Virus record (IMG/VR): IMGVR_UViG_3300006738_000033
Location: 1 to 33,593 of that record
Length of the DNA stretch: 33,593 nt
Reading direction: 5' to 3' (one strand)
Origin: a virus
Shown: piece by piece, positions 32,475-33,593 of the stretch
How the letters are laid out: each line of letters opens with the position of its first letter
How positions within the stretch are numbered: position 1 is the stretch's first letter
Notes under the pieces: model-generated
Database searches by the model: none
What the model was told of the DNA's origin: nothing
Seen by the model: the letters and a program-made list of their open reading frames with translations, nothing else
Translations under genes and position numbers: made by a program

Positions 32475-32486
32475 GGACCGAAGTCC
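32475..32486 (-). other. UUCG tetraloop hairpin in the leader
   Basis: Minus strand GGAC-TTCG-GTCC, an unusually stable tetraloop hairpin, lies between the tmRNA-like element and the small membrane protein gene. No T-run follows, so it is more likely an RNA processing or stability element than a terminator. Confidence 0.45.
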
Positions 32487-32565
32487 TTTAGTTTAATCTG
32501 GTCCCACAGGGTCAATTCCCTTAAGCACAACCCAAACCCCTACGATGCGTTCGGACCTATTTAAA

Positions 32566-32647
32566 TGGTGGAGACGGCCAGAATCGAACTGGCGTCCATG
32601 GCGGTTCCGCGTGCGGCATTACCCCATGTCGAACCCTTCACGTCCCC
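32566..32647 (-). ncRNA. Miniature tmRNA: tRNA-like domain without mRNA part
   Basis: 82 nt ending in encoded CCA. The acceptor stem is GGGGACG paired with CGTCTCC, including G3-U70, the alanine identity pair. Residues 12-20 read GGGTTCGAC, the hallmark segment of tmRNA in place of a D arm. GGAC and the T arm GCCAG-TTCGATT-CTGGC follow. Helix P2 is CATGG/CCATG (20-24 and 47-51), closed by a 22-nt cap with a small CCG/CGG hairpin. Both ends closely resemble bacterial ssrA (B. subtilis starts GGGGACGTTACGGATTCGAC and ends CCGTCTCCACCA). A normal tmRNA has about 280 more bases with a tag frame and pseudoknots here; none is present. It starts five bases after the ligase stop. A normal tRNA is excluded because no D or anticodon arm can form. 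Confidence 0.75.
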
Positions 32648-32652
32648 ATAAC

Positions 32653-33315
32653 TTATTTATCTACTCTCTCTCGTACAAATCTAGGATGTCTAAACTTACC
32701 GTTCGGAGTAAGGCTCATAGCCTCCACTTCAATGATTTTTCCTATAGGAGGGTTTTTAAAGTACTGATCTCGTTGTGCGTCTGTTAGTCCTGTCCCTACT
32801 TTTCCCATGGGTGTCACTAAGGCGCCTGCTTTTCCTAAGTTCTTTCCTTTGCCTTCTATCATTTCTAATACTTCAACGTCGTGTGTCTCTACCGGCTTTA
32901 CTTTGAATAGTCCTTCTGAGCTGCGTATAACTAATCCTTCATATCCCTTACGTACGGCGCTATCGAGTAAACCTTTTACTTCTTTCGGACGAAGTATAAT
33001 ACCGTCTGGATATCCTCCAAATAAGCGCATATCAAGTATAGGGTAGAGTTGGTATAGTGCTTCTTTACTTATCTCCTTTCCCTTGTGCGTCCGCACAGCA
33101 GATACTGAACTTTTCCAGTCTCCTAAATAGACTTCATATATTCCGTCGGGCATGTGTGGCAAATTATGTAAATCCTTTCCTGCACGGGACACCCACTGTC
33201 CGTTTTGTCTTATAGCTTGCACTCCGTCTATTTTATACGCCATGAAAGCTTTAGTAAGATCCCTGTCAAACCTATAAGTTTTGAATTTCAGGATCGATCT
33301 TCTTAAGTCTGTCAT
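32653..33315 (-). CDS. ATP-dependent DNA ligase, short form
   Basis: 220 residues. Motif I is YKIDG with nucleophile K28 near the N-terminus, motif III-like IYEVYL near 70, motif IV GLVIR near 130 and motif V KVKP near 140. A compact OB-fold end (GKIIEVEAMSLTPNGKFRHP) follows. It is about half the length of T4 or T7 ligases and has no extra DNA-binding domain, as in minimal ligases. It seals nicks in replication and repair. Its start lies inside the small gene upstream (44-base overlap). Confidence 0.85.
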   Translation of the reverse strand: MTDLRRSILKFKTYRFDRDLTKAFMAYKIDGVQAIRQNGQWVSRAGKDLHNLPHMPDGIYEVYLGDWKSSVSAVRTHKGKEISKEALYQLYPILDMRLFGGYPDGIILRPKEVKGLLDSAVRKGYEGLVIRSSEGLFKVKPVETHDVEVLEMIEGKGKNLGKAGALVTPMGKVGTGLTDAQRDQYFKNPPIGKIIEVEAMSLTPNGKFRHPRFVRERVDK

Positions 33316-33463
33316 ATGCCTCTTGTCCTAGTTTATCATATTTGCGTAATATGGTAGTTCTTATTTCTTTTACTTCGTCGTCCCTTTGTTCATAAGGGAT
33401 ATCATTCATTTGTCTTAAACACGTTTTAAGTATTCTTCTTAACTCCAATTTCTTATGTAACAC
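33272..33463 (-). CDS. Hypothetical helical protein, GTG start
   Basis: 63 residues, strongly charged, helical (LRRILKTCLRQMNDIPYEQR, TTILRKYDKLGQEAYDRL). Initiates at GTG 33463 with GAGG eight bases upstream. It overlaps the ligase start by 44 bases. Function unknown; the gene is the first seen in the leftward block in this window. Confidence 0.5.
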   Translation of the reverse strand: MLHKKLELRRILKTCLRQMNDIPYEQRDDEVKEIRTTILRKYDKLGQEAYDRLKKIDPEIQNL

Positions 33464-33495
33464 TTCCTGTTCCTCGCATTTACCTCGATTATATG

Positions 33496-33553
33496 TACTT
33501 GACCCACTTTAAGGATTCGAACCTTAATTTCTGCACCAGCCATGGGACAAGTA
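33496..33553 (-). other. tRNA-like T-arm element
   Basis: Minus strand TAAGG-TTCGAAT-CCTTA (33526-33510) is a perfect T arm with canonical loop. It is enclosed by an eleven-pair helix with one T-T mismatch (TACTTGTCCCA, 33553-33543, with TGGGTCAAGTA, 33506-33496), and a small CTG-GTG-CAG hairpin lies between. Alternatively TCTACTT can pair with AAGTGGG next to the T arm as an acceptor stem. No D or anticodon arm fits, so this is not an ordinary tRNA. It may be a decayed tRNA or a second small tRNA-like RNA. The 40 bases to the end of the window show nothing else. Confidence 0.35.
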
Positions 33554-33593
33554 GATATAAAAATTCCCAACGTACGATCTTAAAGGGGAGGGG

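Noticed and set aside
32447-32530. TTG start extending the 72-residue membrane protein
   Set aside because: No ribosome site ahead of it, and the added residues are polar and unlike the family start.
32566-32647. Ordinary tRNA reading of the tmRNA-like element
   Set aside because: The GGGTTCGAC segment cannot form a D arm and no seven-base anticodon loop with a five-pair stem exists.
33496-33593. A complete tRNA gene at the right edge
   Set aside because: The T arm is good, but neither the nearby TCTACTT nor CCCCTTT further upstream gives a cloverleaf with D and anticodon arms.
1-33593. Direct terminal repeats or CRISPR array
   Set aside because: The two ends of the window share no visible sequence, and no regularly spaced repeat-spacer series was seen.

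Overview
The window looks like a large part of a short-tailed (podovirus-type) double-stranded DNA phage genome. Almost every base is coding, most genes are spaced by a few bases or overlap, and most starts carry a purine-rich Shine-Dalgarno site. Two opposed gene blocks meet tail to tail near 21.2 kb. There is a terminase, portal, scaffold, capsid, connector and beta-rich tail nozzle, but no tape measure, tail tube or sheath gene. The DNA is AT-rich. The host cannot be read from the sequence. A lipoprotein signal peptide and sigma-70-type promoters point to an ordinary bacterium, possibly Gram-negative. No integrase, repressor, RNA polymerase, helicase, primase or clear endolysin is present, so the window is probably not the whole genome.

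Layout. Bases 1-406 are non-coding and hold two clusters of TGACA/TGTCA sites spaced about 10-11 bp. A leftward HNH endonuclease gene follows (407-844). The rightward late block (944-21203) encodes small and large terminase, small accessory proteins, portal, scaffold, major capsid, a decoration-like protein, a 381-base gap with a strongly structured RNA candidate, a 190-residue structural protein, two duplicated fibre-like proteins, connector, nozzle, internal virion-type proteins and a XhlA/holin-like peptide.

The leftward block (33463-21198) reads, in transcription order: a small GTG-start gene, a short ATP-dependent DNA ligase, an 82-nt tmRNA-like RNA, small membrane and unknown genes, a metallophosphoesterase, unknown genes, an exported trypsin-like protease, DUF6899, a DUF1937/deoxyribosyltransferase-like protein, a second metallophosphoesterase, family A DNA polymerase, a HExxH lipoprotein, a 34-residue membrane peptide, a DUF5664 nucleotide hydrolase, T7-type endonuclease I, a three-helix membrane protein and, last, an ECF-like sigma factor. 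Several sigma-70-like promoters sit inside the 3' ends of genes of this block, so it is probably several nested transcription units used early by host RNA polymerase. The terminal sigma factor is a natural candidate for switching on the rightward late block, whose upstream region lacks an obvious host-type promoter.

The most unusual element is at 32566-32647 on the minus strand. It has the complete tRNA-like domain of tmRNA: acceptor stem with G3-U70, the GGnTTCGAC segment, T arm and encoded CCA. A 22-nt cap replaces the roughly 280-nt mRNA and pseudoknot part. It could be charged with alanine and bind SmpB but cannot encode a tag, so a decoy of trans-translation is a reasonable hypothesis. 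Other points of interest are two further structured RNA candidates, two predicted exported proteases, helically phased sites at the left end, and a long out-of-frame gene overlap near 23.2 kb.
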